The notes under the pieces: model-generated | Told to the model about the DNA's origin: nothing | The model's database searches: none | What the model saw: the letters and a program-made list of their open reading frames with translations, nothing else | Shown: positions 11,803-23,743 of the stretch, in pieces | Position numbering within the stretch: the first letter of the stretch is position 1 | Layout: each line of letters opens with the position of its first letter | Position numbers and translations under genes: made by a program | Source: Chamaea fasciata | Taxonomy: Eukaryota > Chordata > Aves > Passeriformes > Sylviidae | NCBI GenBank assembly: GCA_029207755.1 | Contig: JARCOQ010000009.1 | Span: forward strand, 31,022,914-31,086,913 | Direction of reading: 5' to 3' | Length of the DNA: 64,000 bases

Positions 11803-14800
11803 ATTCCTTTTACCAGACCCAGGGCATTCACATGTATTTTGAAAAGCTTACAGTATAGGCCAGGCATTCAAATTTCTGCTGGGGCCAGAACTGAACCATT
11901 TCCTCACATACAGAGTTTCATAATGTATGATGTGCTCGGAGGAATTCCAGAAATTTCCAGATGAAATTTTTGCCAATAGGAATTCTTTTAAGAAATGTGA
12001 AGATTGGGAAGACAATTCCTATGTGTATGAACAGGATTCTGCTTCCAAGGGAGTAGATCACAAAGTAGATTTGTAGCTTTAGGTTTAGCTCTGGGTTTTT
12101 GGGGGTCCTGGGGTGCAGCAAAGAAAGAACAGATCATGTCAGGGAGAGCCTGGAATCTGGAGTTGTTATAGATGGAATCAGTTAAATAAGAAATCCAGTA
12201 TCAAGATTTGGTCACCTCTGAGAATAAATAGATCATTTGGCATTTTTCTGCTAATGAATCTCTTTACATTAAGATGAAGAAAGCCTTGACTTGAAGCAGA
12301 TGTAGTAGCAGTGATGAGATGTGAGCAGCATTCTTGGAGGGAGATTTCTTGCCAGAACACAGGCTTGGAGAGGAGAACAAAGAGGAGATGTAGGAACTGA
12401 GTCAGGAAAGTGCTCCTGGAGAGGGTTTCTTCCCATGTGGCTGCCACTCTTCATTTGGATTTGGATCCCATCACCAGAGTCTGCTCCTGGTGGTGTCCAC
12501 ATCTCATTTCTGAGCAGAACAATGGTTTGTTCTGATCTCAGGAAATCTCTTCACAAGGCTCTGGTTCCCTGATCTGAAAACATCCCTGGGTTCCTTCTCA
12601 GATGAGGTTCATCCATTGGCATTGGGAAGTTTTCCTTCCTTCTTACACTTGCTAATGGCTGAGAAAACAAATCAATTAGAGGCTACTGAAGCACTGTTTG
12701 GTGCAGTTCAGTTACAACTGAATCCCAAAATGTCACCAGGCTTAATGAGATGATTTGTCTCCACCAGTGAAGGATTGGTTTTGTAATTTATATTCATTAA
12801 CCTTTTACTTTAAAATTACTCAAATTATTGCATATCTTCTCATAAGGAAACACCTTCGTTAATACAGTCAATTTGTATGGGAAAAATAACTCCTGACGTT
12901 TGGATTGGTTTATTTTGAATACTTTTTAGCCACTTGTTTTGATCCCCTACTCTTTGAACCTTGGAAATTCCCATCCTTAAATTGGAGAGTTTTAATGTGC
13001 TTTCAGTTGATTTTAAATGTATAGAGCGCTTCTGTACTGTGAGCACAGTTAAGAATTGCTCTAATTAACATGTTCATAAATGTTAATGAACAGGCACATA
13101 GTGAAACATTCTATGCTGTATTTGCTGGGGTCCAAAGCACATGTATTTCCCATTTGGGAACCCCAGACTGCAAAATTTAAAGTGAAAAGTATTTTAAGTT
13201 AAGAATGGGCATAATTCAATTTTTTTCCCCTCGAGTGCTGCAAAGTGATTTTGTTAATTTTTTATTCTCCCTTTTACGATGAATGACTCTACCTCTGAGT
13301 TTTTTCAGATGCTTTACATGATTTCAGCAATCCTTCTTAATTAACTGGAGCCCTTTATGTCCTGGACATGCATTTGATGGAAATAGGAGAGGATGGGACA
13401 CGCTGTACTTTGATTCTGAGTCATAAAGCAATTTGATGGTTTAATTAAGGTTGCACCTCTGGATTTAGTTGAGCACCTGAGACTTTTGAACCTTTGCACT
13501 TTGCAGGTTGCTTAACCTTTTATCTCCTGCCCAAATTTCTTGCTCTGGGGCGAGTATTCAAGGATTTTCTTGGCCTCTTCCTTGCTGAACCCTAAACCTT
13601 GAAGGAGAAAGATGGATCAGACAGGAAAGTCTGACAGGTGAAAACAGGGAAGAAGAGAAGTTTTTGGAACAAATGCCTTAATATTAGAGCCTCTCTTTCT
13701 TCCCATACACATTACATCCACGCTCACTGCTATGGAAAACAGAGGAAAAGCACGTTCACATGTAGATTTGATAGAGAAAATGCCTGGAAATGTAATCAAA
13801 TTTTTTTTTTTAATTGTTGTTTGAATTCCAGGAAATTTTCAGGTGCTTCAGTACTGGGTAGGTCTCTGCTTCTCCTAATTTCACTCCCTTCTTGTATTTT
13901 TCTCCTTACATGCAATTTAATAAGGCAACTTGGTAGTCCTGCAATATGAGATTCATGGTTGGCTTGATCTTGTTTTTCATTTTTCTAATGGATTTTCCTC
14001 CCTAATTCTGCTTTTCTCCCCCAGTCCTTGACACATTCTTGCTCACCTCTGAATTCTTTATTAATGTGAGCACACTGGAGCGGGGGAGGATTGCCAGCGA
14101 CGGGAGGAACACTGGGCTAAATGTCACTTGTCTGAGAGCAGCTTCTGTGCAATTGGTGCTGCTTTCTTTTTGTCACCAGAGGAGGAGAGTGGGGAATATT
14201 CGTGATAGAAAGTGAGTCTTGGAAAGCCAGCCTTTGTTTTGGGGAGGAATCTTTCTTTTTGAGCTGCGCAGCCTTTGACACCGGGGCGATCCATGTCTGT
14301 GTGTGTATGTGTGCATTCTGTACAAAGGCTGTAATCAAAGAATTCTTTTTGGAAGTCAGGAATCCAAGCGTTCAAAAGTTCTGGCTGTGTCGTTTAAATT
14401 ATTCTTCCCCCTTTGGTGTTGAGTCTAACACAGGAGCTTTGTGGAGCAAAGGAGCGATGCCAGATGGTTTCATGATAAATCTGTGCATGAGAGGTGAATT
14501 AATTCTGCCCCTGTAACCCCAATGCTGATGTTTTCAACACCTTCACTTCTTGCACGTGCTCTTTGTAGGTAACTTTGTTTCAGAAGCTTTAGAAAAATTC
14601 TAAAGGTTTGTAGGGCTGAAAACCAGACAGAGCATTTCCTACTTTGGAGCAGGATTAGTTTTCTCCTGGAGTGTTGCTCAATTTCATGAGTATTATAATT
14701 TGAAGCATGTGACCCATGGCTGAGGGATGTTGTGTGTTGTCAATGGCTCCAAGTTCCTTCACATCCAAGGGGATCATTATTCTTCAACACTAGTTCCTTA

Positions 14801-15715
14801 CACAACCATCTCTACTCACCCCTGTGACAAAGAATTAAAGGACTTATTTCTGATTCACTCCAGAACGTTTATAGCAGTTTTAGAGTATTTGTGGCTGTAA
14901 TTTGGAAGACGAAGATTTGTTTCAGCCGTGATTTCCTGCATGGTTAAAGGAACTCCACTGTTCTGCCCTGCTTCCTTGCCAGCCAAACTCATCCTATAGG
15001 TTGCATTCCCGAGGCTTTCAGCCATGGCATTGCACGGACTTTTTTATTCTCGCAATTTGGACCAAAACTTTATCTTATTTATCTATGAAAATGATTTTTT
15101 TTTTTAATTAAGAAAAAGTGATTTGAGGACAAGAGCTGTTGGTTTAGCTCAGCCTCTGCTTCCACCTTAGCTGGTGTAGCAGCTCCAGCTCTGCTGCTCA
15201 GCTCGAGGCTCCTGTGCCGGCTGCAGCCCCCCAGGCAGGTGCTGTGGCTCTGTGCAAATCCTCCTCTGCCCATTAACTGGATATTAAAACATCATTCTAG
15301 TGAGTTTCACTTAGTTTTTCCTAGAACCTATTACTGTTGTGAAATTGCAAGCTTTTGTGATGTTTTAAAGAAATTTAAGCTTACAATTTTCATACCTTAC
15401 TGGCCTTTTCATTTGAAAAATCAGCCTTGCACTTTATATTTTCCTTAGGATTTTTGCAATCTCTTGACAAAATTGTCTTTATTTCAAGTGCCCCATTCTT
15501 CTGAGGAGAAGAGATAAGAAACATTCCTGTTGTGTTTTCTGCTTTCTGGTGAATGCTCTTGAACCTCATTTTAAGATCACTTGGGGTTTTCTGAAGGCAC
15601 ATAAAGTTTTAAGCTGTAATTAATGAACAGTAGTAAGAGTTTGGGGCCTCTTTTTTTCCCATCTGAGGAACACTGCACTGAGCAGGACTATTTTCTAGGA
15701 AATATTGCTGGAGGG
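11803..15715. other. Unique non-coding sequence with an exon-like island
   Basis: No recognisable transposon. The stretch contains the exon-like island at 14025-14211, described separately. A short T run is at 13801-13811 and another near 15097-15107. Positions 13320-13510 are repeat-free and AT-rich, with several TTAATTAA-like motifs. Confidence 0.5.
14025..14211 (+). other. Exon-like island, open in one frame (unidentified)
   Basis: This 187 bp segment has the signals of an internal coding exon. Upstream is a pyrimidine run ending CTTTTCTCCCCCAG (AG at 14023-14024), with branch-point-like CTAAT motifs at about 13985 and 14001. Downstream is a strong donor, GAAA|GTGAGT (GT at 14212-14213). 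One frame, beginning after the first two bases, stays open for all 61 codons; the other two have early stops. Several CpG sites lie in the middle, unlike the CpG-poor surroundings. The predicted peptide includes LERGRIASDGRN and ends RRRVGNIRDR. I recognise no protein family. A second acceptor-like site (TTTTTGTCACCAG) lies inside at about 14178. It could be an exon, a relic exon or a chance combination. Confidence 0.28.
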
Positions 15716-15808
15716 TTTGGAACAGATGATCTTTAAGGTCCCTTCCAACCTAAACCATTCTGGGGATGGTTTAGGGGATTGGTTTGAACCCAAAACATTC
15801 TGGGATTT
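15716..15808 (+). mobile_element. CR1 LINE 3' terminus with repeated tail
   Basis: AGATGATCTTTAAGGTCCC followed by TTCCAACCTAAACCATTCTGG is the last part of a CR1 element. The terminal block is partly repeated 40 bp further on as TTTGAACCCAAAACATTCTGGG, suggesting a small tandem duplication of the tail. Only about 50 bp of body precede the terminus. Confidence 0.75.
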
Positions 15809-16366
15809 TTGTAGCTGTTTATTGCCAGTCTAAAGTATCTAGAAAGTGGCTGGGGGAGAAGGAGAACAAGGGCCAAGTCCTTTCTTTGATATTTAGAGCC
15901 ACAGCTGCTTTGGAAGGCACTTCCCTTGGGATCATTCTCTGAAGAGCAGCTGTTGCGTCCCAACCCTCCTGACTGTGTCACACTCCAGGTCTGGCTGTGC
16001 CTTCTGAGTTGTCTCCTCTCTTATGCCGGCTTTCTCTCCCACAGAGCATGGGCTTCTCGCTGCCTGCGGCACCACCAGGAGCCTGCTGAGCCACTGCAGG
16101 GGGAGGACGAGGGAGCTGCTCTGGGATGATGCCCCGGGTGCTTCTGCACGGCTGTGGAATAAGGTCCAGCTGACAAGCAAGGCTGGGGGAGCTGTGGAAG
16201 AAAAGTGCCCAGAGGAGAACAAGGGATACAGTGCAGTCAGCTGGAGGTTTTATTGGAAGCCACATGCACCCAGGGTTTGAAAGGTGAGGGGCTTTTTGAA
16301 ATTTCATTTTTGGGTTTGATGTTAGATGCTGGGAATGCACTTTTTTTTTAATAATAAAGAAAACAA
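15809..16366. other. Inter-CR1 sequence with exon-like, GC-richer island
   Basis: Unique sequence between two CR1 copies in opposite orientation. It is GC-richer than its surroundings at 15950-16250 and contains the second exon-like island, described separately. Confidence 0.5.
16045..16283 (+). other. Exon-like island with in-frame stops (unidentified)
   Basis: A pyrimidine tract ending GCTTTCTCTCCCACAG (AG at 16043-16044) precedes a 239 bp GC-rich segment, which is followed by the donor AAAG|GTGAGG (GT at 16284-16285). One frame is open from 16023 to a TGA at 16278-16280, just short of the donor. The other two have stops inside, so as an internal coding exon it would fail. It could be a non-coding RNA exon, a last-coding or untranslated exon, or chance. 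Peptides from the open frame resemble nothing I know. It lies 1.8 kb downstream of the island at 14025-14211, on the same strand. Confidence 0.2.
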
Positions 16367-16577
16367 TCCCAGAATCACTGAGGCTGGAAAAGCCATCCCA
16401 GACCATGGAGTCTAAGCTGTGCCCACTCCCCATCTTGTCCAGAGCCCAGAGCGCTGAGTGCCATGTCCAGGCCTTCCTTGGTTACCCCCAAGGGGAGATG
16501 GAGACTCCACCAATGTCCCCCTTCCAATTCCTGACTACCCTTTCCATGAAAAAAATTCCTCCTGATATCCAACCTTG
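16367..16577 (-). mobile_element. CR1 LINE, 5'-truncated (second subfamily)
   Basis: The plus strand reads CCCAGAATCACTGAGGCTGG, then AAAAGCCATCCCAG, GCGCTGAGTGCCATGTCCAGG and TTCCTCCTGATATCCAACCTT. These are the reverse complement of the 3' part of a CR1 subfamily distinct from that at 718-1026 (its terminus reads CCAGCCTCAGTGATTCTGGG on the minus strand). About 210 bp remain. It has several small changes but is clearly recognisable. Confidence 0.88.
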
Positions 16578-19500
16578 TGATTTGTCTCTAATATGTATCT
16601 TTTTAAAAGTTAACTGTGGAACTGCATGTGTTAATTTGCTTGAGTTTAGTAAGTTTACCTAATGTTTAATTTTAGGTTGGTTCTGGTGATCAAATGTCCT
16701 GGGAATAAAAATTTCCAAGGAGCTGACTCTTACCTGATAGGTTAGAGGTGCTGAGATTGAATGAAATGCTTGAATTCTGGAGGCAGACTGGAGTGACAGA
16801 CAGGAGCAGGATGAGATCCTTGTAGGAGGCTGAAATCAGATAATACAGAGTGGAAATGGAGAGTAAGAATGAAATTTTCTTAAGTAGCTTGAAGATGAGA
16901 TCAGTTATCACATTACTCCATGCTTTATAATCACAGTTCTATAGAATTCAAGAAATGTCACCATGGGGCTGGATAAAACATTCTTAACCAGGATTTGCAG
17001 AGGATATCCAAACACATGAGTGTGATGTTCCCTTCCAGCCTTTTGTTATCTGTTTGCAGCTGATGGAAAGCATCCTTTTCAGGGTTGAAATTGTGGATAA
17101 AATTGTAGCTGGCAATTAGTGGCAATTAGAAAGAGAGTGTGAATTGTCTTCATGCATCAGGAACAGAGATGCTCTTGTTGGGTTTTAAATGGGAAGCATC
17201 TGATGTGGGAGGCGCAGGTTGGGTAATTTTCCAGGTGTGACATTTAAGTATTTTTCTCATCACACAGCTGCCTGAAAGGGTTCTTGCCCTGTGGGGAACG
17301 GGGGTTATTAAATGTTGCAATAGATTTGCAGTTTGTGTTCTTGATCACCTCAGCAGTACAACCTAACCTTTATTTGTGCCATCACTTAAAACTTGATGTA
17401 ATTAATTCCAGTGCATGAGGATACTGTACTCACATCTGTTTCCTTTATCAGCCAGCCTGGTTAGTTAACATTTGTGCTGGTGATTCTCAGTGAGATCTCT
17501 AAATATACATAAAATGCAACACTAAAATAGTTTATTTCTGATTTTTTCTTTTTTTTGTTTGGTTGTTTTTTTAATATTATATGTTTTAGCACATTCTCTC
17601 CTAGCTGGTACTCTCTCTGCCAAGGTGGGTCCCACAGGCCTGGTGCGGTTGAGTTAATAGAGAATAAAATTGCTGTGAGGTTTGTAAGGTTGTACCTGTG
17701 CTTTCAGTGACAAGGGGTAGTCAGATAATCTGTCAGGAGTAAACTCTCATTTGTGTCAGCAAAACCTTCCCAGCATCATCTGCTAATGAAAACTTGCGCA
17801 CAAAATTCCACAGGTTGATCCTGTTGCTTGAGAGGTTCCTGTGCTAGGTTAGGTGTTATCTGGGCAGAAAATTCTTTTTTTTTTTTTTTCTTTTTTGTGG
17901 TGACAACAGGTTTACAATCAACCTAGACAGGAAGATCCAAGCTACTTTTTATGTCACTGTTTAAGAGCATGTCCCAAAATCACCCTCATTTACAAAGACA
18001 TATGATGACACAGAAGAACAGAAAATTCAAACTGATCAGGCTGATCATTATTTTGTAGTTTACATTTAACTTAATTTTGTAAGGCCTAACCATGATTAAA
18101 CTAAATCCAGGTTATATTTGTGCAAAATGTCAAACATCAAGGAATTCTGGCAAGTTATTGACATTTTATACTTAGCATTGCAGGTGTTGTTCTCTTAATA
18201 AATTAAAATTGAAAGCAAAATGTTGAGAAATATGAAAGTTTTAAAATATTTATTCTATTATAATATGAGCCAAACCAACCAATTCAAGAAATTCTTACCT
18301 CACAGGTGATGCAGAAAGGTCTTTCACATGGGCCTGTTTTCAGTACTGCTCTTGCTTATTGCAACCACTACAAGTAAAAATGATACTTCAGAAACTCAGA
18401 GTTGCAGCAAATTTTCGGAATAATTCTTTTCTCAGGTGTTTTCCAGTGTAGCCTTATATGGCCTATACTACAAACACAGACACATACAAAAACCCCACAA
18501 ACCCCACAAAAAAAACAACCCAAAAAACAAAACATACCAGGTGAAAGGCAGTTATGTTAAAATCAGTTTTAAATGGTGGAAATAAAAAAAAAAAGAAGCT
18601 TTTCTTATGCTGTAGTCAGCCAAACTCCTTCAAATGCTGGCTGGATTGTGGTGTTCCCTCAGCATGAGCTCTGGTTTGCACTCCAGTCCTAGAGGAGGAC
18701 TGGAATAGGAGCTGTAGAAAACAAAAAACTTGTGTCATTATTTTTCATCCCTTCACAAATGCTCTTTTTCTCTCAGGTTTGCTCGAGCAAATGTGGTAAA
18801 TTATTTCCAAAACTTGCTGTCACTCTTTTCTTCCATCTTCAAATGAAAAGCCTCCACTTGTTCTTGATGTCAGACATAGTAACGGAGTTATTCTTTCTAT
18901 TTATTTAGTACAGAATGATGGTATGGCTGCCCAGCTTCTACCTTTAACCACATTCAGCTTCTAATTAAAAAAGAAAAGAAAAAACCCAACCTTTATGTGT
19001 GGAAGTGCCTTTTTGCTTTTCATCCCTAATTGAATTCACAGAGTGTTGAAAGAGAAAACACTGTCATGAATATTGGCCCTTATGCAGGCCTGAGGGCTGA
19101 AATCTCATCTTGAGCTGGTTATAAAAGCAGTACTGGAGAAAGCTCCTCAAGTGGTGGCTGATAACACCTATTAGTCCAGTAGTTACTGGCATGTAGATTA
19201 CACACCTCTTTTTTAGCTTTTTTCCCCTTCTCCAAAGCTGGCAGTCACTTAAGATTTATGTAGAGATTTCCTGGAAACTTTTTATTTCTTAGCAGTGGCA
19301 CCTATGATGATGTCTGGAAGCTTGATTGGAATCAATAAATGTAATGAGTAGTAAGATTAATTCTCCCAGTGCTCCAAAAACCTTTTGGCAGTTGCATTAA
19401 ACTTTCAAACCCCGTATAAATTTCTCAAGGAAATTTATTTAGTGAACTCCAGTTACGTCTGTCTTGGACAATACATGAATGTAATAAAAGCACGGTTCAG

Positions 19501-19667
19501 AAAAGGGATGGGGTGGAGAGGGAGCAGGTGCTCAGTGCTGCCCAAAGTCAGGGAGGCAGCAAAGTGCTGGCACTTGTTAGTCGTGTGTTGTGGGCTTCAT
19601 TCAGGAAGAGAACATTCACTGAACTCACTGCAGCATATGGGAATATTTTTTTGGTCATTTTTCTTTT
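16578..19667. other. Unique non-coding sequence
   Basis: About 3 kb with no recognisable gene or transposon. Poly-T stretches occur near 17545-17572 and 17875-17895. An A/C-rich patch at 18484-18536 is listed separately. There are no open frames of note. Confidence 0.55.
18484..18536. repeat. A/C-rich low-complexity patch
   Basis: Runs of A alternate with CCC and CAA (for example AACCCCACAAACCCCACAAA). The complement resembles the T/G-rich tracts at 10.8 and 35.7 kb. Confidence 0.65.
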
Positions 19668-19923
19668 CATAGAATCATGGGATGGATTGGAAGGGATCTT
19701 GAAGGCCATTTCATTCCTGCCATGGGCAGAGACACCTTCCACTACCCTAGGTTGCTCCAAGCCTGGCCTTGGACACTTCCAGGGATCCAGGGGCAGCCAC
19801 AGCTTCTCTGGCATCCCCACCCTCCCAGGGAACAATTCCTTCCCAATATCCCATCTATCCCTGCCCTCTGGCGGTGGGAAGCCATTCCTTGTGTCCTGTC
19901 CCTCCATCCCTTGTCCAAGGCTG
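19668..19923 (-). mobile_element. CR1 LINE, 5'-truncated
   Basis: Begins ATAGAATCATGGGATGGATT and continues GGGATCTTGAAGGCC, GCCATGGGCAGAGACACCTTCC, ATCCAGGGGCAGCCACAGC and GGGAACAATTCCTTCCC. This is the reverse complement of the subfamily seen at 718-1026. It lacks the stretch CCCAGTGTCCAAC present in sister copies (about 15 bp missing near 19762) and CTGGGCACCCTGTGCCAGGG (shortened near 19815). Such shared small losses could be compared with other copies to date it. Confidence 0.93.
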
Positions 19924-22261
19924 AATAATCTGGGTTTACCTTCCCTTTAGGAAGGTTGCTCTGTCACACAGAACAAGTCAGGTGTAACCAGATAAAGTGG
20001 TGTTAAAAAACCTGAGGAGGATTCCATCCCTCAGACACTTCGAGGATTTCTCTTTGAGACAGCTGAAAATGATCAAGTGTTAGCCAGTCTGGCATGGCCA
20101 GTTTTTGACTCATTCACAAAAACTCAGTCCTTCCATTTTTTGTTCAAGTCTGTAGATGATTCTCGGGTTGCTCAGGCAACGAGGTCTTCCTGAGCTGAAA
20201 GAATCCACATGTGAACAAATTGGTTTGACAATGTGTGCCTTTGCGTACTTGAAATAATCAGTAGCAGGACAGTATATTCAAAATCCTGCTTTTATTTAAG
20301 CAGCTGTGGTGTTTAAGTAGTGGATTTCACATGTCAGACTGAATGAAAAGTGATTAGAGGCTGATAGCTCTGGATGTCTCACAGTCTCCTGTATGATATC
20401 TAAATTGTCAAGAGCAATTGTTGCTGTTACTTAGCAATAATACTCTTGCTTGAAAAAGGAAGGTTTAACTACTTTTTTTTTTTTTTCTTGAAACATAAGA
20501 GTAGTAATATTTAGCACAAAAAAATCTATTCTGGAAACCCTACTGGCTGTGTATTCACTGAAGGTTTTGATGTTCTTTGTGACTGGCTTGCATGAAGAAA
20601 TTTCTTTTGACAGTGTTCATTCTGCAGAACAGAAAAGCAATTGTGGCATGCTGTAATCAGAAAGACAACATATAACAATATTAATAAATTTAATAATAAT
20701 GGTCACGCATTTAGTAATTAATTTAATAAAATAATCTTGATGCTTGTGATTTATTTGTATGATAAGGAGAGGGAAACCTGATGGCCTTTGATTTATTTGG
20801 GTATTTTGCCAGAAAAACGTAAACTGGATGTGTGTGTCTTATGACCACATACAAGTCTCTCTAAAGCTCCCCAAACCAGCTTAGAGATAAACTTTCTTTT
20901 AGGTGCCTTATAAACCTTGAAAGGCTGTAGGTTGTCTTCCATGGCATTTTTTTTTCTAATTCAGACTGTTGGTGTCACTGCTAATAAATATTTCCAAAAG
21001 CAATCCCTCAGCACTGACCTGCCCTTGCCCTGTGCAGTGTCAATTTTGTGTTTCTGGGATTCCAGACCTGTCGGCTTCAACCTGGATGTGGGGTCTCAGA
21101 CGTAATCAAAAGATTCTGTGATAGCCACTGGCAAACTTCTTGAGAAAACCATAACCAACTCTGATAGAAGTTAAGAGGAAGATTTTTGTACAAAAATCTC
21201 ACCCTGGGAGCGTGTCAGAGACTCGAGGGCACACATTTTGTTGCTGTTGCAGAACACAGCGATATCCCTTGTCCAGCTCTTCTCATGACAGAGATCTGGT
21301 GTATTTGTACCCATTCACCCACTGCCTTTGGATGAATTCTCTTGGTTGAAGTGGCGTTTTGGGCAACAGACAGTGGGTGGAGGTTTTGGAGAAGGATTCT
21401 GTATCAGGAGTTTTTGGCTTCAGATCCTCACCAGAGTGTTTTAAAGAAGTTAGGGGGAACTTTAGCAAAGAAATCCTTGCATGGACAAATCATGGATTAG
21501 AAAGTAGGAAATGGAGGTTAAAAGCCTGGCATCAGTCCTCATGAGGGAAGGAGCTCACCACTGAAGTGAGAAGCACATCAGGATCTCTTGTTGTTCAGTA
21601 TATCCTGAAAAACAGGCTTACTGTGGATACATGAGGGTATTTCGTGATGCCACTAAGTTGCTTTGGGGGTTCTGAAGGTGAGAGCTGACAAGGAAGATCT
21701 GCACAGGACCTTGTGAGAGGGATTGCTCTTAAAATGCCACGTGAAATTCAGTGTAATTGGCAAAAGATGGATGAGAGAGAAGTAATTTTGTCTCTGATCT
21801 GATTGTTGCCATTTGGGAGCAGGAGCCTGGATTTGCAGTAGGTGGTTGCATGAAAATGTCTAGTCAAGATTAACCAATGCATGTAAAATATGCTGTGTGG
21901 AGAGTAAAGAGAAATCAGTTGTTCACTGCAGCTTTAAGGACCTCTGCTGAAGCTTGAGGAGCCAGGACTAAACACAAAGAGGAGGATTTTCACCCTATTG
22001 GGACAGTTCCAGGGGATACTGGAAGTTCACACACACTAAAGGGAAGAGCAGATGTGGTTTCAGAGGAGAAACCCACGGCAAGTTACCGAGCACCTGAACT
22101 GACCATGGCTTGATAAAGGCCTGGTCTGGAAATGGTGGACGGGGAGAAAGGTTCAAGGAGGTTGTGGGTTTTTTTTCTTTCTTCGTTCCATTGCCTTGGC
22201 TTGTGCTTTTGATATGATTGGAGGTGGAGAAGCTGCCTGCCTGGTTCTGGGAGGCTGAGGT
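19924..22261. other. Unique non-coding sequence
   Basis: No gene or transposon recognised. T-rich runs are at 20472-20489 and 20947-20957. An AT-rich patch with TAATAA/TTAATA units lies at 20675-20735. Confidence 0.55.
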
Positions 22262-22608
22262 TGCTTTGCTTGTTCAGCTGGAGCCTGAGGAGCCTGAGGG
22301 CAGAGCTGATCATGGCCTGCAGCTCCGATCTCTGCTCTCTGTGCCAGGGACAGCACTCAGGGAACAGCTCGAGCTGGGTCAGGAGAGGTTTAGGCTGGAT
22401 CTCAGGGAAAGGTTCTTCCCCCAGAGGCTGCTGGGCACTGCCCAGGCTCCCCAGGGAATGGGCACGGCCCCGAGGCTGCCAGAGCTCCAGGAGCGTTTGG
22501 ACACAGCTCCCAGGGATGCACAGGGTGGGACTGTTGGAGTTTCTGTGCAGGGCTAGCAGTTGGACCCATGATCCCTGTGGGTCCTTTCCAATTCTGGTTA
22601 TTCTGTAA
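22262..22608 (+). mobile_element. CR1 LINE, 5'-truncated (GC-rich subfamily)
   Basis: The sequence shows CAGCTGGAGCCTGAGGAGCC, GGTCAGGAGAGGTTTAGGCTGG, TTCTTCCCCCAGAGGCTGCTGG and the 3' terminus GTTGGACCCATGATCCCTGTGG ending TTCTGGTTATTCTGTAAG. It belongs to a subfamily whose end reads GGGTCCTTTCCAAT rather than TTTAAGGTCCC. It lies on the plus strand. Open frames of about 110 codons across it are repeat-derived. Confidence 0.85.
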
Positions 22609-23547
22609 GCCCTCCAGCCTGCTCTGGCACAGCCTTTCTAACTCCTGGCACCGTGCTAAGTGTTTCCATGGGATCTGTCAGAACAAGAGTAGGCCCAACA
22701 TGCCATAGTGCCTATTCCCCATCTCAGCAGCAAATGCATTTCTGTTACTTTTAGCAGGTTGCCTGTCAGAAATGAGAGCACGTTTGGGATGGACATGCCC
22801 TTGCAATTTCTTTATGGGACCACAAGCTTAAATAGGATGAGGTAACCTGAGGACTGAGCTCCGTTGATGAAGATTTCAGGTTATTATTTCTGCAGTTCAT
22901 GGGAAGGGCTTTGACCGATGTGGAATTTGCCTTCAGGAGTGTCCACTCCAGCCGTGAGTCTGGGCAGGAGTGTTCCCACCACTCAGGGGTAAATCCCAAA
23001 TGTCAGGCTGGGGGTGGCAGTTTGACACACACCTGAATGGTGCCTGGGCCTTACACAGGCAGATTGACTCTCCTTAACAACAGGGGAGTCACTGGTTAAT
23101 AAAATGTCATTCATCTCATTTCAGCTTTTAGATTCAGGATGATGCTCCACTGTTTGACATTGCAAAGAAAACCCAGGATTGCTTTTACCTTAAAGGTTAA
23201 ACCTCTTTACTGCTGGATGAATTAATCTTTCTGATAGCTTTATATGATCTTTCAGACATGACATAAGAGCCTTGTGCATTGGTTTGGTTTCTGGGGGCTT
23301 CTCTGTTGCTTGTGGGTCTGATATCTGTTCTTGACAAAATGTGAAATTTGAACTCGTCACTTTATGTAGAAGAAAATAGAGAAATTTCAAACATTTTTTA
23401 TTAAGTACATTACTTTCTCTCCAGGGCTAACTGGTAAAAAACTCGCTTTCAGATCTCTGTCCCAGAACATATTCTTGGACTAGTTTCTCATTTTCACACC
23501 CCTGTTACCAACTCTGTTTACCTTAGAAAATAAACTAAAAAAAAATC
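22609..23547. other. Unique non-coding sequence
   Basis: Nothing recognised in this stretch. Confidence 0.55.
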
Positions 23548-23595
23548 CTAGAAAGGTTTTAATTGGAAGGGACCTTAAACATCATCTAGCCCCAG
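23548..23595 (-). mobile_element. CR1 LINE fragment, 3' terminus only
   Basis: CTAGAAAGGTTTTAATTGGAA then GGGACCTTAAACATCATCTAG is a reversed CR1 tail of less than 50 bp. It abuts the 92 bp tandem duplication that starts at its inner edge. Confidence 0.65.
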
Positions 23596-23743
23596 CCCTC
23601 ATATATTCAATATATTTGATTTTCAAAAGAAGGCAGGGCTTTATTTGTGTGTTTTAATTGGTTAAATTGTGTGTTTTAATAGCCCCAGTCCCCATATATT
23701 CAATATATTTAATTTTCAAAAGAAGACAGGGCTTTATTTGTGT
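23589..23743. repeat. 92 bp period tandem duplication
   Basis: The segment 23589-23650 (starting AGCCCCAGCCCTCATATATT and ending TTTATTTGTGT) recurs at 23681-23743 with about four substitutions. The start-to-start distance is 92 bp, so the whole block, including the intervening TTTTAATTGGTTAAATTGTG part, was probably duplicated once, with the second copy incomplete. The left edge coincides with the end of a CR1 fragment. Confidence 0.9.
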
